A stretch of 19,816 bases of DNA, from NCBI GenBank assembly GCA_034432095.1, contig DAOUCV010000028.1, positions 1-19,816 on the forward strand, in the 5' to 3' direction. Source of the stretch: DAOUCV01 sp034432095 (lineage in GTDB: Bacteria; Chloroflexota; Dehalococcoidia; Dehalococcoidales; UBA2162). This document shows positions 1-7,609 of this stretch, piece by piece. Position 1 is the stretch's first letter. Each line of letters begins with the position of its first letter. The notes beneath the pieces were generated by a model, which saw only the letters and a list, made by a program, of their open reading frames with translations, had not been told where the DNA came from and searched no databases. Made by a program: the position numbers and the translations under genes.

Positions 1-77
1 TGGTGGGAGAACCGGATGGTAAAGTCGGTTACCTATCCGCTAAACGAGTTCCCAAGAGTCCAATTTTGAAAAATTAG
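1..77 (+). CDS. Possible 3' end of an unidentified gene (partial)
   Basis: Frame 3 is open from the window edge to a TAG at 75-77 and reads as plausible protein (ending GKVGYLSAKRVPKSPILKN). Only about 24 residues are visible, so I cannot name the family. The stop codon lies inside the left arm of the palindrome at 62-108, as would fit a gene ending at its terminator. Frame 1 is also open to 69 but reads less like protein. This is a weak call from reading alone. Confidence 0.3.
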   Translation, partial: VGEPDGKVGYLSAKRVPKSPILKN

Positions 78-108
78 ATAGCTGTAGACAGTCTAATTTT
101 CAAAAATT
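62..108. terminator. AT-rich palindrome, possible (bidirectional) terminator
   Basis: Nine bases at 70-78 (AAAATTAGA) pair exactly with 92-100 (TCTAATTTT). The outer arms 62-68 and 101-108 extend the stem with single-base bulges, and an inner CTGT/ACAG pair (82-85, 88-91) closes the centre. There is no G/C-rich stem followed by a clean T tract, so it is not a textbook intrinsic terminator. It separates the possible gene tail upstream from the gyrB promoter downstream. Confidence 0.35.
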
Positions 109-139
109 CCTAACACTATATGGGAACGCTCCTGACAGC

Positions 140-168
140 TTCACTTTATACTCAAATTGTGCTATAAT
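140..168 (+). promoter_or_regulatory. gyrB promoter (sigma-70 type, extended -10)
   Basis: A perfect TATAAT at 163-168 is preceded by TGC (160-162), giving an extended -10. TTCACT (140-145, 4 of 6 matches to TTGACA) lies 17 bases upstream. Transcription would start near 175, leaving a leader of about 140 bases before gyrB. The early leader holds an imperfect inverted repeat (172-176 and 180-183 pairing with 195-203) that could be an operator or leader stem. The rest of 204-316 shows nothing I recognise. Confidence 0.6.
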
Positions 169-316
169 AACCACGATGGTATCTTTTCTATCCCGATATC
201 GTGCCATGAAGCCTTCAATTTCCTGCGCCAGCTACCCTCCTGTCTCAAAAGACCTCCCTTCCCGCTCCGGTCACTTTTCTTTACCTTCAATACCGACAAG
301 GGAGTAAAGATTAGCT

Positions 317-2254
317 ATGACACAGCGTACATCTTCGGCAACGGTAAACAATGTTGAGACCAGCCGCTATACTGCCCAGGATATTCACGTTCTGGGTGGG
401 CGGGAAGCAGTGCGCCGGCGACCAAGCATGTACATTGGCAGCACCGACCAGCACGGGCTGCACCACCTGGTATACGAAATCGTTTATAACAGTATTGACG
501 AAGCCATGGCTGGCTGCTGCAACAAAATCATTGTCACCATTCAAAAGGATAATGCCGTCAGGGTTGAAGATAACGGACGTGGCATTCCCGTAGAGATTCA
601 CCCCATCACTAATAAATCTGCCCTGGAGACAGTGATGACTACACTGCACGCCGGAGCTAAGTTTGGCGGCAAGGCTTACCAGGTATCCGGTGGGCTACAT
701 GGAGTAGGCGCTTCAGCCGTAAATGCCCTTTCTGCCTGGTTCAAAGTCATCGTCAGACGCAACGGTAAGGTCTATGAGCAGGAATACCGGCAGGGTATAC
801 CCCAAGGGGCGGTAACCGAGGTTGGCGAAACCAGCGAGACCGGCCTGACTACCATCTTCCTAGCCGATGAGGAGATATTCGGGAGGGTCAGATATGATTT
901 TGATACCCTCAGCGAGCGGCTGCGTGAGATGGCCTACCTGAACAAGGAGCTGGAAATATGCCTCAAGGATGAAAAGGACGATAAAGAGAGAACCTTCTAT
1001 TTTGAGGGCGGTATCATCAGCTTCGTTCGCCACCTTAACCGAAACCGGGTAATCCGCCATCGCCAACCTATTTATATATCCAAAACGGTAGACAGTACCC
1101 AGGTGGAAGTGGCCCTTCAGTATAACGATGGCTTTACTGAGTCCATCTATACCTTTGCCAATTGTGTCAATACTGCCGATGGGGGCAGCCACCTTACCGG
1201 TTTCCGCGCCGCACTGACCCGCGTGCTAAATGACTACGCCCATAAAAACAAGTTCCTCAAGGAGGATGAACCTAACTTAACCGGCGAGGACGTTAGAGAA
1301 GGACTCACCGCTGTCATCAGTGTTAAACTCACCGAGCCACAGTTCGAGGGGCAGACCAAAACCAAACTGGGTAACCCTGAAGTCAAAGGAGTTGTGGAGA
1401 GTGTAGTTAGCGAAGGTCTATCACTCCACTTTGAGGAGCACCCGGATGACCTCAAGAGAATCTTAGAAAAGTGTATCCTCGCGGCTAAAGCCCGGGAAGC
1501 AGCTCGAAAAGCCCGTGACCTGATTGTTAAGAAGAGCGGCCTCTTTTCAGCCGCCCTGCCGGGCAAGCTGGCTGACTGCTCAGAAAAAGACCCCGCCCAC
1601 TGTGAACTATTTTTGGTGGAGGGAGATTCCGCCGGTGGCTCAGCCAAACAGGGGAGGAATCCTCGCTTTCAGGCGATACTGCCCCTGAGAGGCAAAATCC
1701 TCAATGTGGAAAAGGCTCCTTCAGATAAGATGCTGTCCCACGCCGAAATCCGTGCCATCATTACGGCACTGGGAGCCGGTATAGATGACGAGTTCGACCT
1801 ATCAAAGCTCCGCTACCACCGGGTTATCCTGATGACTGACGCTGATGTTGATGGTTCCCATATCCGCACTCTTTTGCTTACCTTTTTCTTCCGACATATG
1901 CCCGAACTGATCAACCATGGACATCTGTTTATTGCCCAGCCACCCCTCTACCGCATCAGGAGCTCTAAAAATGAGCAGTGGGCCTATTCAGAACAGGAGA
2001 AGGAAGAAATACTGGCTCAGCTAAAAGGAGCCAAGAATGTAGAGGTTCAGCGCTACAAGGGTCTGGGCGAGATGAATGCTGAGCAACTGTGGGAAACAAC
2101 CATGAATCCAGTTAACCGTACCCTGCTTACCGTCACGGTAGATGATGCTGCCAAAGCCGACCGCACCTTCAACATGCTGATGGGTGAAGAGGTCCCACCC
2201 CGCAAATCCTGGATCCAAGCCCACGCCAAGAGCGTCAAGAACCTAGATATCTAG
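317..2254 (+). CDS. gyrB: DNA gyrase subunit B
   Basis: ATPase subunit of DNA gyrase, which introduces negative supercoils with GyrA (gene at 11275). The 645-residue product has the GHKL ATPase domain at the N-terminus (E54, N58, D61 in the ATP-binding helix; DNGRGIP from D85), the transducer-domain loop QTKTKLGN near 346-353, the TOPRIM motif VEGDSAGGSAKQ near 433, DADVDGSHIR near 508, and a C-terminal QRYKGLGEMN. The length matches the short GyrB type without the E. coli insert. The ATG is preceded by AAGGGAG at 298-304, a rather long spacing of 12. One oddity: the residue just before the conserved Asn, normally Asp (EVVDN), is Tyr57 (EIVYN). The assignment as GyrB rather than ParE follows from the GyrA-type partner in the window; no parC is seen. 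Confidence 0.97.
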   Translation: MTQRTSSATVNNVETSRYTAQDIHVLGGREAVRRRPSMYIGSTDQHGLHHLVYEIVYNSIDEAMAGCCNKIIVTIQKDNAVRVEDNGRGIPVEIHPITNKSALETVMTTLHAGAKFGGKAYQVSGGLHGVGASAVNALSAWFKVIVRRNGKVYEQEYRQGIPQGAVTEVGETSETGLTTIFLADEEIFGRVRYDFDTLSERLREMAYLNKELEICLKDEKDDKERTFYFEGGIISFVRHLNRNRVIRHRQPIYISKTVDSTQVEVALQYNDGFTESIYTFANCVNTADGGSHLTGFRAALTRVLNDYAHKNKFLKEDEPNLTGEDVREGLTAVISVKLTEPQFEGQTKTKLGNPEVKGVVESVVSEGLSLHFEEHPDDLKRILEKCILAAKAREAARKARDLIVKKSGLFSAALPGKLADCSEKDPAHCELFLVEGDSAGGSAKQGRNPRFQAILPLRGKILNVEKAPSDKMLSHAEIRAIITALGAGIDDEFDLSKLRYHRVILMTDADVDGSHIRTLLLTFFFRHMPELINHGHLFIAQPPLYRIRSSKNEQWAYSEQEKEEILAQLKGAKNVEVQRYKGLGEMNAEQLWETTMNPVNRTLLTVTVDDAAKADRTFNMLMGEEVPPRKSWIQAHAKSVKNLDI

Positions 2255-2291
2255 AGCCTAACCAGCGGAAAAGCCCGAGTCTTTAGCTTCT

Positions 2292-2897
2292 TCACGGCGA
2301 GAGATAAAGCTTATGCTGCCTGATATATTTGTCCACCGGCTCAGGGACAAGGTGACGAATGGATAAGCCACGGGCAACCCGTTCCCTGATTTCCGTGGCG
2401 CTGATATCTACTTTGGGTTTATCCAGAATTATTAAGCTTCGAGACAAGCCGGGGATTAAAGCTTCCAGAGAGTTCAGGTCAGGGAGGGAATAACCTGGTC
2501 TGGGGACTGCCACTAGGTGGCACATCTTAACCAGCCGGGCAGGCTCCTTCCAGCGAGGGAGCTGAGCCAGACTGTCCCAGCCCAGAATAAAAAACAATTC
2601 ATCCCCAGCATCATACCTATCTCGCAGCTCAGCAATAGTGTCCACAGTATAGGAAGGGCCAGCCCTGTTTACCTCTATATCGGACAGCTTGAAGTGAGGA
2701 TACTCAGTAATCGCCAGAAGCACCATCCGGACGCGATGCTCCACGGCTGAAGTAGGGCTGTCTTCTTTGAGTGGCGTCAGGGCGGTTGGCACAAAAAGAA
2801 CCTCCGCCAGATTTAACCTGGTTCTAACCTCCTCAGCAATGATAATGTGCCCATTGTGAATCGGGTCGAAAGTTCCACCCAGGACACCGGTGTTCAT
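2292..2897 (-). CDS. nadD: Nicotinate-nucleotide adenylyltransferase
   Basis: Transfers AMP from ATP to nicotinate mononucleotide to give deamido-NAD, the penultimate step of NAD synthesis. The 201-residue protein carries the nucleotidyltransferase signature GGTFDPIHNGH at 7-17 and the second ATP-binding motif ISATEIRE at 165-172; both are diagnostic for the NadD group, and the length is normal. The ATG overlaps the obgE stop (ATGA), so the two are translationally coupled, a common bacterial pairing. The gene converges on gyrB with only 37 bases between them, and I see no clear hairpin terminator in that gap. Confidence 0.95.
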   Translation of the reverse strand: MNTGVLGGTFDPIHNGHIIIAEEVRTRLNLAEVLFVPTALTPLKEDSPTSAVEHRVRMVLLAITEYPHFKLSDIEVNRAGPSYTVDTIAELRDRYDAGDELFFILGWDSLAQLPRWKEPARLVKMCHLVAVPRPGYSLPDLNSLEALIPGLSRSLIILDKPKVDISATEIRERVARGLSIRHLVPEPVDKYIRQHKLYLSP

Positions 2898-3970
2898 CTT
2901 CGAACTCCCCTGCCTCCAGGCTGAGGACGAAACACCGCTTTCTGAACCTTTTTACCCACCTGTGCCTCAGTGCCCACCTTACTCAGCAGCTCCGCCGTTT
3001 CCGCCATAAGCTGAGAAACGCCTTCCCCGCTTACCGCCGAAAGAAAAAGAACGGGAATTCCAAGACCGCTAAAAGCCGCCTTGAGCTCGGCCAATCGAGC
3101 CTGCACCTGGGGTAGGTCAATCTTATTTACCGCCACCAACTGTGGCTTTTGCGCCAGTGAAGGGTCAAATAAGCCGAGTTCCGCATTCACCCGACGCATG
3201 TCCTCTACCGGAGACGCCGAAGCGCCATCAATCAGATGAATAAGCATCTTGGTACGCATTGCGTGCCGCAGGAAATCATGTCCCAGACCGCGACCAAGAT
3301 GAGCCCCATCAATCAACCCCGGAATCTCGGCAATGACAAAACTTTTTCCTCCAACCTGAACCATACCCAAAACAGGCTCGAGAGTAGTGAAGGGATAGCT
3401 GGCTATTTTAGGTCTGGCGGCGGAAACAGCCGCCAGCAAGGTAGATTTACCTACGTTGGGGAAACCAATAATACCGACATCAGCAATAAGCCTCATTTCT
3501 AATATCAGGGAGAGTTCTTCCCCCGCCTCTCCCTTTTGGGCTACTCGCGGAGCTTGATTAGTGGACGAGGCAAAGTGGGTATTACCCAGTCCTCCCCTGC
3601 CACCTCTCGCTACCACTACTGGCTGACCGGGTTGCTCACAGTCAGCAATAAATGCCCCATTATCCCTTCTTCCATCCCAAACTATCGTCCCCACAGGAAC
3701 TTTTAACACTAGGTCTTTCCCTCTCTTACCGTGTCTTTTCTTCCCTTTACCATCTCCACCCTTACCTGCCCGGTAAACCCTCTTTCGCTGGAACATACGG
3801 AGACTTTCTACACTTGGGTCCGCCACGATAACTACATTCCCACCGTCGCCCCCATCCCCACCATCAGGCCCCCCAAACGGCACAAACTTCTCCCGCCGGA
3901 AACTTACAGCTCCATTGCCTCCGTCTCCACCTCTCACGATAATTTCTGCCCTATCAAAACTGGCTGGCAT
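2894..3970 (-). CDS. obgE: GTPase ObgE/CgtA
   Basis: Essential GTPase of the Obg family that binds the large ribosomal subunit and links assembly to growth state. The 358-residue protein has the glycine-rich Obg fold (about 1-160, with repeated GGDGG), then a TRAFAC GTPase domain: G1 GFPNVGKST at 169-177, G3 region EIPG at 215-218, G4 NKID, G5 SAVSG. The C-terminus ends soon after the GTPase domain in a basic tail (RPQPGGRGVRR), so the optional OCT domain is absent. The G3 aspartate seen in most relatives (DIPG) is Glu215 here. No strong Shine-Dalgarno precedes the ATG. Upstream lies an extended -10 element, so the gene may have its own promoter as well as read-through from dnaA. Confidence 0.96.
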   Translation of the reverse strand: MPASFDRAEIIVRGGDGGNGAVSFRREKFVPFGGPDGGDGGDGGNVVIVADPSVESLRMFQRKRVYRAGKGGDGKGKKRHGKRGKDLVLKVPVGTIVWDGRRDNGAFIADCEQPGQPVVVARGGRGGLGNTHFASSTNQAPRVAQKGEAGEELSLILEMRLIADVGIIGFPNVGKSTLLAAVSAARPKIASYPFTTLEPVLGMVQVGGKSFVIAEIPGLIDGAHLGRGLGHDFLRHAMRTKMLIHLIDGASASPVEDMRRVNAELGLFDPSLAQKPQLVAVNKIDLPQVQARLAELKAAFSGLGIPVLFLSAVSGEGVSQLMAETAELLSKVGTEAQVGKKVQKAVFRPQPGGRGVRR

Positions 3971-4000
3971 TTCATCAGCTATTTCTTTGAGGATATTGGT

Positions 4001-4009
4001 ATTTTATCA
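4001..4009 (-). promoter_or_regulatory. Possible obgE promoter (extended -10)
   Basis: On the minus strand TGATAAAAT (TG, one base, then TAAAAT at 4001-4006) forms an extended -10 element about 30 bases upstream of the obgE ATG. I see no good -35 at 16-18 bases. The surrounding 3990-4020 is very AT-rich, so a chance match is possible. Confidence 0.35.
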
Positions 4010-4020
4010 TTATTAACAAT

Positions 4021-4053
4021 ACCCCTTCCATTATCCGGAGGATTGCCAGGGGT
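4021..4053 (-). terminator. Interrupted hairpin between dnaA and obgE
   Basis: ACCCCT (4021-4026) pairs with AGGGGT (4048-4053), and an inner ATCC (4033-4036) pairs with GGAT (4040-4043). In the direction of transcription from dnaA it is followed by ATTGTT and AT-rich sequence but not by a proper T run. It could attenuate dnaA transcripts or form part of the obgE leader. The rest of 4054-4166 shows no gene; a one-mismatch DnaA box lies at 4070-4078. Confidence 0.35.
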
Positions 4054-4166
4054 TCAAATTTGATGGGAGTGTGGGTAAAAGCTTATAAATAAGAGACTGC
4101 CTTACTTGAAGGTTATCAAATATTGGCGGGTTCTGTTAAAAATCAGGCGGAAGTTGTCTAAACCTT

Positions 4167-5537
4167 TTACCGTTCCTGGTAATTCACTTTTTTGAGTGAG
4201 GAGTGTATTTCCTGCTGGATGTCAAAGACTCTGCGTCTCAATGTTGGGTCATTATTGATATCGCTGGCGATTTTTTGATAAGCATGGCTGACGGTTGCTG
4301 GAGTTCTACCGCCAAGCTCTTGACCAATCTCAGCCAGTGAGCAGTCCGTCTCCTGCCTGATAAGATACATTGCCACCTGCCGGGGTAAAGCAGTCGCCTC
4401 ATCTCTTTTACGGCTCCTTAAGTCTGAAGGGTTTAACTGAAAGCTACTGGCTACGGCTTCTACTATGAGGCGGGGCGTGACCCGAGGAGTCTTGGGCTGG
4501 TTACCAGCAATATCTTGAAGCGCTTGAGCAGCTATTTCAGGAGTGAGCACAGTTCTAAGTAGCTTGGCGTAGGCAATAACCCGGTTTAGGGAGCCTTCCA
4601 GGGCTCTTACGCTTTGCTGAATCTGGAGCGCAATGAATTCTAAGACGTCTAAAGAAACATCGGCTCCATTTTGTCTTGCCTTGGCCTGCAGGATAGCTAG
4701 GCGCGTTTCAAAATCGGGCGCTTGAATATCAGTAACTAGCCCCCCTTCAAAACGGGAGCGAAGTCGTCCTTGCAGGGAAGATATGGACCTGGGCGGGCGG
4801 TCGCTGGTCACAGCGAGTTGACGGTTAGCATTGTGAAGTTCATCAAAAGTATGGAAGAAATTCTCTAAAGTCTGCGCTTTACCGCTGAAAAACTGGACGT
4901 CATCGACCAATAACACATCAACACTACGGTATTTGTGATGAAACTCTTCGGTTTTTTTCTCTCGGAGAGCATTTATTAGCTGGTTGGTATACTCCTCAGC
5001 GCGGACATATAGTACCTTAAGGTTATTGGCAAGAGCTACATGTCCGATAGCCTGCAAAAGGTGAGTCTTGCCTAATCCTGTCTCACCATAGATAAATAAG
5101 GGGTTATAGCTATTTCCCGGGTTTTGAGCAACCCGCAGAGCGGCGGCATAGGCTAACTGGTTAGAGCTACCGACAACGAAGGAATCAAAAGTATACCGGG
5201 GATTGAGCAAGGGGAGACTCGCTTGTTGAGCTGGGGGAGCTTTGCTGCCACTCCCGTGGTTTGATAGTGAGCTTGGCTGGTGGGCAGTTACCTGAAATTG
5301 TACCCGGACTTCTTGGTGGATAATGCCAGTGAGCACTTTTTCGATCAATGAGCGTTGATTCTTATCTAGGTACTCGGCAACAAAGGTGTTAGGGACACCG
5401 ATAACAAATTTCTCCTTTTGATAACTGAGCCCGGTGGTCTTTGCCAGCCAGGTCTGGTAGTTTGGCTTATTGACCTGTATTTCCAGTTCGCCTAAGGCGG
5501 CTTCCCAGATCTGTTGCGCTGACCTAACTTCAGTCAA
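4167..5537 (-). CDS. dnaA: Chromosomal replication initiator DnaA
   Basis: AAA+ initiator that binds origin DnaA boxes, forms an ATP-dependent filament and loads helicase. In the 456-residue protein, domain I is about 1-80, a short Pro/Ser/Gln-rich linker about 85-110, and the AAA+ core carries Walker A GETGLGKT at 151-158, Walker B LLVDDVQFF at 209-217 and an SRF arginine-finger region. Domain IV ends with the signature helix-turn-helix, but the usual GGRDHTTV/GGRDHSTV motif reads GGRTPATV (T412, P413, A414). The positions matching E. coli D433, H434 and T435, which read the box, are therefore all changed. The start is TTG at 5535-5537, with AGGGAG six bases upstream. It is divergent from fmt across a 310-bp gap. 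Confidence 0.96.
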   Translation of the reverse strand: MTEVRSAQQIWEAALGELEIQVNKPNYQTWLAKTTGLSYQKEKFVIGVPNTFVAEYLDKNQRSLIEKVLTGIIHQEVRVQFQVTAHQPSSLSNHGSGSKAPPAQQASLPLLNPRYTFDSFVVGSSNQLAYAAALRVAQNPGNSYNPLFIYGETGLGKTHLLQAIGHVALANNLKVLYVRAEEYTNQLINALREKKTEEFHHKYRSVDVLLVDDVQFFSGKAQTLENFFHTFDELHNANRQLAVTSDRPPRSISSLQGRLRSRFEGGLVTDIQAPDFETRLAILQAKARQNGADVSLDVLEFIALQIQQSVRALEGSLNRVIAYAKLLRTVLTPEIAAQALQDIAGNQPKTPRVTPRLIVEAVASSFQLNPSDLRSRKRDEATALPRQVAMYLIRQETDCSLAEIGQELGGRTPATVSHAYQKIASDINNDPTLRRRVFDIQQEIHSSLKKVNYQER

Positions 5538-5591
5538 GTTCTTCTCCCTATCGACCTAGCTTTTAGAGTTACCCTCAAAAATTAGGGTGCT

Positions 5592-5618
5592 ATTTTACCT
5601 TGGTCAGGAGGTTGCCAA
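5592..5618 (-). promoter_or_regulatory. Possible dnaA promoter
   Basis: On the minus strand TTGGCA (5613-5618, 5 of 6 matches) and TAAAAT (5592-5597, 5 of 6) are separated by 15 bases, shorter than the preferred 17. The predicted leader contains a small ACCCT/AGGGT hairpin (5571-5575 with 5584-5588) before the ribosome binding site at 5544-5549. Confidence 0.4.
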
Positions 5619-5680
5619 CTTCGTGGCGTCAACGGTAGAACATTTATGAAAGTAATAAGATGATACCAAACGGGCATTCT

Positions 5681-5715
5681 TGGCTGGCAAGTTTTTTGTT
5701 GCTGATTGCCAGCCA
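5681..5715. repeat. Perfect 10-bp inverted repeat in the dnaA-fmt gap
   Basis: TGGCTGGCAA (5681-5690) and TTGCCAGCCA (5706-5715) are exact reverse complements around a 15-base T-rich loop. TTGTTGCT occurs twice, at 5697-5704 and 5716-5723. The 310-bp gap 5538-5847 otherwise holds the two divergent promoters and AT-rich tracts; I see no small gene in it and no canonical DnaA box. The structure could be an operator, an origin-associated cruciform or a remnant of a repeat. Confidence 0.5.
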
Positions 5716-5799
5716 TTGTTGCTCCCTGTTTTTCGCTTGTAAAGTCTATCAAACTTTCTTTTTTGCTTTCTTCCTCGACGATAGCTATGGATTATTAAG

Positions 5800-5828
5800 T
5801 TGTTATTAAAAAATTTGGATGGTACAAT
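5800..5828 (+). promoter_or_regulatory. fmt promoter
   Basis: TTGTTA (5800-5805) and TACAAT (5823-5828) are spaced by exactly 17 bases. Transcription would begin near 5835, directly ahead of AGGAGG (5836-5841), giving a leader of only about 13 bases. This placement argues against any fmt start at 5800, which would lie in the -35 box. Confidence 0.6.
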
Positions 5829-5847
5829 TACTGGCAGGAGGTCTAGG

Positions 5848-6789
5848 TTGCGAGTTGTTTTTATGGGTACGCCTGAATTTGCCCTTTCCTCCCTGGAGTA
5901 CCTCCTGCTCAATGAATACGAGGTGGTGGCTGTCTATACTCAGCCTGATAGAGCGGCGGGCAGAGGGCGCTCTCTGGCTTCTTCTCCGGTGAAGAAGGCG
6001 GCGTTGGACCGGGGGTTGCTCGTGTTGCAACCAGTCAGCTTCAAGGAAGCTGGGGCGGTGGCTCAGCTGGCCAGCCTGCGCCCCGATGTTATCGTGGTGG
6101 CTGCTTTTGGTCAGGTTCTACCACCGTCGGTCCTGGACATTCCCAGATACCGGTGTATTAATATTCACCCTTCTCTGTTGCCTAAATTCAGAGGACCTTC
6201 ACCCGTCGCGGCGGCTATTCTGGCTGGTGATAAGTTTACCGGGGTTAGCCTTATGCTGATGGACAGGGGTCTAGACACTGGTCCGGTGTTAGCCCAGGCG
6301 CAGGTACCTATTTCGGCGCAGGATACCACTGGCTCACTTACCGCTAAGCTATCATTGATAGGCGCGCAGTTGTTAGTGGAAATCCTGCCCCGTTGGACTA
6401 GGGGGGAGATTGTTCCCCGACCTCAGAACGAGGCTGAAGCCAGCTATACTGGTACCCTCTCCAAGCGAGAGGGCGCGATTGATTGGCGCCTTCCGGCGGT
6501 AGTCATCTGGCGGCGGGTGCGGGCCTTCCACCCCTGGCCGGGGTGTTTCACCAAGTGGCAGGGAAAGCAGCTCAAGATTATTGCGGCGGTGTCTCTCCCG
6601 GGAGAAGCAAGTCTTGAGGCAGGGCGGGTAGTGGCTCTGAACAAAGAGGGAGTAGCCTTCGGAGTCAATACCGGGGAGGGGATTTTGGGTATTTTAAAGG
6701 TTCAGCTAGAGGGAAAACGGACCATGTCTAGCGCTGAGTTTCTTAGAGGGCAGAGGCAGTTAATCGGAGCGGTATTGCCGTCAGAATAA
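5848..6789 (+). CDS. fmt: Methionyl-tRNA formyltransferase
   Basis: Formylates the methionine on initiator tRNA using 10-formyltetrahydrofolate. The protein begins MRVVFMGTPEFA, the family's usual N-terminus. It carries the catalytic set N105, H107 (INIHPSLLPKFRG) and D143 (DRGLDTGPV), which match E. coli N106, H108 and D144 almost exactly in position. The C-terminal beta-barrel tRNA-binding domain follows (YTGTLSKREGAIDW onwards). I chose the TTG at 5848-5850 because AGGAGG lies six bases upstream and because an upstream in-frame TTG at 5800 falls inside the promoter. Predicted length is 313 residues, normal for the family. It is probably co-transcribed with mazG 22 bases downstream. Confidence 0.95.
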   Translation: MRVVFMGTPEFALSSLEYLLLNEYEVVAVYTQPDRAAGRGRSLASSPVKKAALDRGLLVLQPVSFKEAGAVAQLASLRPDVIVVAAFGQVLPPSVLDIPRYRCINIHPSLLPKFRGPSPVAAAILAGDKFTGVSLMLMDRGLDTGPVLAQAQVPISAQDTTGSLTAKLSLIGAQLLVEILPRWTRGEIVPRPQNEAEASYTGTLSKREGAIDWRLPAVVIWRRVRAFHPWPGCFTKWQGKQLKIIAAVSLPGEASLEAGRVVALNKEGVAFGVNTGEGILGILKVQLEGKRTMSSAEFLRGQRQLIGAVLPSE

Positions 6790-6811
6790 AGTATATGGTG
6801 AGGAGGTTACT

Positions 6812-7594
6812 TTGTCTTCATCGGGCAACCTGAGTAAGTTTGAGGCTCTGGTGGCTATAATTGCCAGGTTGCGAGCACCCGGGGGCTGTCCCTGGGACAG
6901 AAAGCAGACCCACGCTTCTCTTCGGGAGTTCATTCTGGAGGAATGCTATGAGGTATTGCAGGCAATTGATGACGAGAACTGGGAGGCGCTCTGTCAGGAG
7001 CTGGGTGACCTTCTGTTGCAGGTTGTGCTCCAAGCCCAGATTGCCGCTGAAGCCGGGGAATTTGAGATTGGAGATGTGCTGAATAGCATTAATACCAAGC
7101 TGATTCATCGTCACCCTCATGTCTTCGGCTCGAAAAAGATTAAGGATGCCGAAGAGGTGGCCCATAACTGGGAGGCCCTCAAGCAGGAGGAGCGGGAAGC
7201 CGATATTTCTCTGCTGGCTAGTGTGCCCAAACAGATGCCGGCGCTGGCTTACAGCCAGGAAATACAGCGCCGGGTGGCGGAGGTTGGCTTTGACTGGGAG
7301 AATATTGACGGCGTTATTGACAAGCTGGCTGAAGAGGTCAGTGAGTTCAAACAGGCGGGCACAGAAGCGCAAAAGGTGCGGGAATTTGGCGACCTTCTCT
7401 TTACTCTGGTCAATATTGCCCGCCGGCACGGGGTTGATTCCGAGGTGGCGCTGAGGCAAGCCAACGGGCGGTTTTACCGCCGCTTCACCTATATGGAGGA
7501 GCTCTGCCGCCAGAGGGGATTGAGCTTCGATAAGCTGTCCTTTAACGAACAAAATGCCCTGTGGGAGGAAGCGAAGAGGAAAGTAGCGGAATAA
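6812..7594 (+). CDS. mazG: Nucleoside triphosphate pyrophosphohydrolase MazG
   Basis: Hydrolyses (d)NTPs to the monophosphate and pyrophosphate, cleaning damaged or excess nucleotides. The 260-residue protein has two MazG modules. The first carries E43-E44-E47 and E63/D66 (EECYE, ELGDLL) after the family motif RAPGGCPWDRKQTH; the second carries E174-E175-E178 and E191/D194 (EEVSEF, EFGDLL). This full-length double-domain form matches E. coli MazG in size. The start is TTG at 6812 with AGGAGG at 6801-6806. The gene lies just downstream of fmt on the same strand and is followed by an opposing tRNA gene. Confidence 0.95.
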   Translation: MSSSGNLSKFEALVAIIARLRAPGGCPWDRKQTHASLREFILEECYEVLQAIDDENWEALCQELGDLLLQVVLQAQIAAEAGEFEIGDVLNSINTKLIHRHPHVFGSKKIKDAEEVAHNWEALKQEEREADISLLASVPKQMPALAYSQEIQRRVAEVGFDWENIDGVIDKLAEEVSEFKQAGTEAQKVREFGDLLFTLVNIARRHGVDSEVALRQANGRFYRRFTYMEELCRQRGLSFDKLSFNEQNALWEEAKRKVAE

Positions 7595-7609
7595 AGCCTA
7601 CCACAAAAG

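Noticed and set aside
157..357. 66-codon frame over the gyrB leader
   Set aside because: Overlaps the gyrB start in another frame, begins inside the promoter -10 region and has no ribosome binding site.
5604..5912. Minus-strand 102-codon frame covering the dnaA-fmt gap
   Set aside because: Runs into the fmt coding region, covers two promoters, and has basic low-complexity composition with no ribosome binding site.
6818..7552. Open frame of 244 codons on the minus strand
   Set aside because: Fully antisense to mazG, which has both MazG motifs and a strong ribosome binding site; no family resemblance.
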